Of a stretch of 64,000 nucleotides of DNA, positions 63,047 through 64,000 are shown in pieces (within the stretch, counting starts at the first letter, position 1; the number at the start of each line of letters is the position of its first letter). The position numbers and the translations under genes are program-made. The notes below the pieces were generated by a model, which had not been told where the DNA came from, ran no database searches, and saw only the letters and a list, made by a program, of their open reading frames with translations. Origin of the DNA: JAJPXC01 sp964510535 (lineage in GTDB: Bacteria; Bacteroidota; Bacteroidia; Bacteroidales; Muribaculaceae); NCBI GenBank assembly GCA_964510535.1, contig CAZECG010000008.1, positions 31,335 through 95,334 of the forward strand, given 5' to 3'.

Positions 63047-63075
63047 TTTTGCGGTTCCGATTCGGAATCGCAAAA
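63047..63075 (+). terminator. Hairpin after the SDR gene
   Basis: A 13-bp stem (63047-63059 with 63063-63075, one G-T pair) and a 3-nt loop, 4 bp past the stop. No U-tract on either strand. Confidence 0.5.
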
Positions 63076-63150
63076 ACACGCATGGCTGTTTCTCGCAAGA
63101 TCAGCATGAAATATGCTGAATAACATAATTTTTGTCTCAAATATAATTGC

Positions 63151-63158
63151 TAACTTTG
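63151..63158 (+). promoter_or_regulatory. -7 element of the LRR protein gene
   Basis: TAACTTTG, exact match, with TTTG at 63131-63134 (spacing 16, short). The leader to the ATG at 63543 would be about 380 nt. Confidence 0.5.
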
Positions 63159-63542
63159 CCGTTGCGGACCGTCAAGCAGAGACCCGGTCACGAGGCAAAG
63201 CGGGCGGGACTGCGGCGACATTTTATTGAAAAGCGTTTGCTTTACGCTCTTTCTTGACGCATGGAAATATGGAAGATTTCAATTGGAGTCAAGAATGTGG
63301 CAAATGAGTAGATGTCTTGTGTTAATATGTTCGATATTCGCCATCGGCGCGCGTGAGCGCGGGTTGATGGCGCGTTTCGCATATTTCGCGTGAGGTCTCT
63401 GCAAGTTTGCTCGTTCTGCTTAGATGGGCAATTCCAGAGCCTCTATGCGTGGGACGGGCAACAAGTGAGGTTCTTGCGCTTTTTTATTGCAAACCTATTA
63501 ACCGCCAACGCTGAGAACCCGCGGCAACTGTTTTAATCAAAT
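63159..63542 (+). promoter_or_regulatory. Long hairpin-rich leader before the LRR protein gene
   Basis: No ORF of note. Seen: GACCG/CGGTC (63167-63171, 63185-63189); AGCGT/ACGCT (63232-63236, 63244-63248); an 8-bp stem TTCTTGAC/GTCAAGAA (63251-63258, 63288-63295); and CGCCATC/GATGGCG (63339-63345, 63366-63372) enclosing CGCGC-GTGA-GCGCG with a GNRA tetraloop. Near 63462-63496 a CAAG/CTTG hairpin followed by six T competes with an AGGTT/AACCT helix. The pattern resembles an attenuating leader; that reading is inference. Confidence 0.45.
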
Positions 63543-64000
63543 ATGAAACAACGCTATCTCAAACTGTGCCTATTAACACTGCTCGCCGCGTTTTGTTGCG
63601 CTCCTGCCACCTCGGCAAGCGTTAAAATCGGGGATCTTTACTACAACCTCGACGAAGCCGGTAAAACCGCAGTGGTGACGTATGAGTCTTATGATTCCAA
63701 TAGCAGCTACGTTTCGGGAGATTTGGTCATCCCGTCAACCGTCAATTACAATGATTCAACCTACTCGGTGACATCAATCGGAGAAAGCGCATTCTCCAAT
63801 TGCAGCGGCCTGACTTCGGTGACCATCCCCAACTCGGTGACTTCAATCGGCGAATTCGCATTCCTCGCATGCGAATACCTGGCATCGGTGACAATCCCCA
63901 ACTCTGTGACTTCAATCGGAGGCATGGCATTCAGAATGTGCTATCGCCTGACCTCGGTGACAATCCCCAATTCGGTGATATCAATCAGCGAGTATGCATT
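63543..64000 (+). CDS. BspA-like leucine-rich repeat surface protein, 5' part
   Basis: The first 152 codons of a larger gene that continues past the window edge. Signal peptide to about residue 26 (CCAPATSAS), then an N-terminal strand region and leucine-rich repeats of the LRR_5 (BspA) type with the core LTSVTIPNSVTSIGE and AF after each. Repeat periodicity is exactly 23 residues. Such proteins are surface-exposed adhesion or host-interaction factors in Bacteroidetes. Anchor type and full length cannot be seen here. Confidence 0.9.
   Translation, partial: MKQRYLKLCLLTLLAAFCCAPATSASVKIGDLYYNLDEAGKTAVVTYESYDSNSSYVSGDLVIPSTVNYNDSTYSVTSIGESAFSNCSGLTSVTIPNSVTSIGEFAFLACEYLASVTIPNSVTSIGGMAFRMCYRLTSVTIPNSVISISEYA
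63810..64000 (+). repeat. 69-bp direct repeats within the LRR gene
   Basis: Units beginning CTG at 63810, 63879 and 63948 repeat every 69 bp (23 codons) with high DNA identity, so slippage or recombination could change the repeat number. Confidence 0.9.

Noticed and set aside
63159..63542. tmRNA, RNase P RNA or 6S RNA in the LRR leader
   Set aside because: None of the sequence hallmarks of these RNAs that I know is present.
1..64000. tRNA, rRNA, CRISPR, insertion sequence or prophage
   Set aside because: I saw no T-loop signatures, no regularly spaced repeats other than the LRR repeats, and no transposase, integrase or phage protein in any frame.

Overview
The window is about 64 kb of chromosome from a member of the Bacteroidales. 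A gut Muribaculaceae-type organism fits best, but this is inference. Supporting signs are many copies of the Bacteroidetes promoter element TAnnTTTG, a type III glutamine synthetase, PPi-dependent phosphofructokinase, gliding-type genes (gldH, gldD, gldE), carboxynorspermidine decarboxylase, single-gene lipoproteins, and a BspA-type leucine-rich repeat surface protein. Most of the window is core housekeeping in long operons. I see no rRNA, tRNA, CRISPR array, insertion sequence, phage or plasmid module.

Layout. 1-4713 (minus): tripartite RND efflux system in the order outer-membrane channel, adaptor, pump; the pump runs off the left edge. 4808-7343 (minus): a secreted metallophosphoesterase/beta-propeller fusion and a YqgE protein. 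7459-14763 (minus): purH followed by the rod-shape operon mreB-mreC-mreD-mrdA-rodA. 14841-23467 (minus): small coiled-coil protein, zapA, rny, ricT, gldH, cca, a U32-family RNA-modification protein, a secreted unknown and bcp. 23671-34029 (minus): pfp on its own, and an operon running DUF4250, uvrD, nspC, glycosyltransferase, radC, UPF0104 membrane protein, kdsB, M16-like protein. 34176-35926 (plus): polyprenyl synthetase and TatD. 35937-43574 (minus): Omp85-type barrel, ftsH, rsfS, a LolC/E-type permease, aminotransferase, purT.

43575-46378 is the least ordinary intergenic stretch. It holds a candidate small RNA with its own promoter and terminator, a two-gene alpha-amylase operon, and a long structured leader before the type III glutamine synthetase. 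46379-49263 (plus): glutamine synthetase and upp. 49253-51816 (minus): gldE-gldD-phosphopantetheinyl transferase. 52069-56593 (plus): ABC-F ATPase, Dabb protein, an orphan sorting-domain-like protein and a pullulanase. 56678-60000 (minus): ftsY-rimO-menF. 60183-60731 (plus): rpsP. 60821-63042: divergent glycosyltransferase and short-chain dehydrogenase. 63159-64000: a long hairpin-rich leader and the start of a BspA-like LRR gene.

I found no clear new multi-gene system. The most promising non-coding signals are a hairpin that buries the start codon of the efflux channel gene (4701-4760), the candidate small RNA (about 43707-43863), and structured leaders before glnN, rny and the LRR gene. The amylase and pullulanase suggest periplasmic or surface handling of starch or glycogen without a Sus-like transporter nearby.
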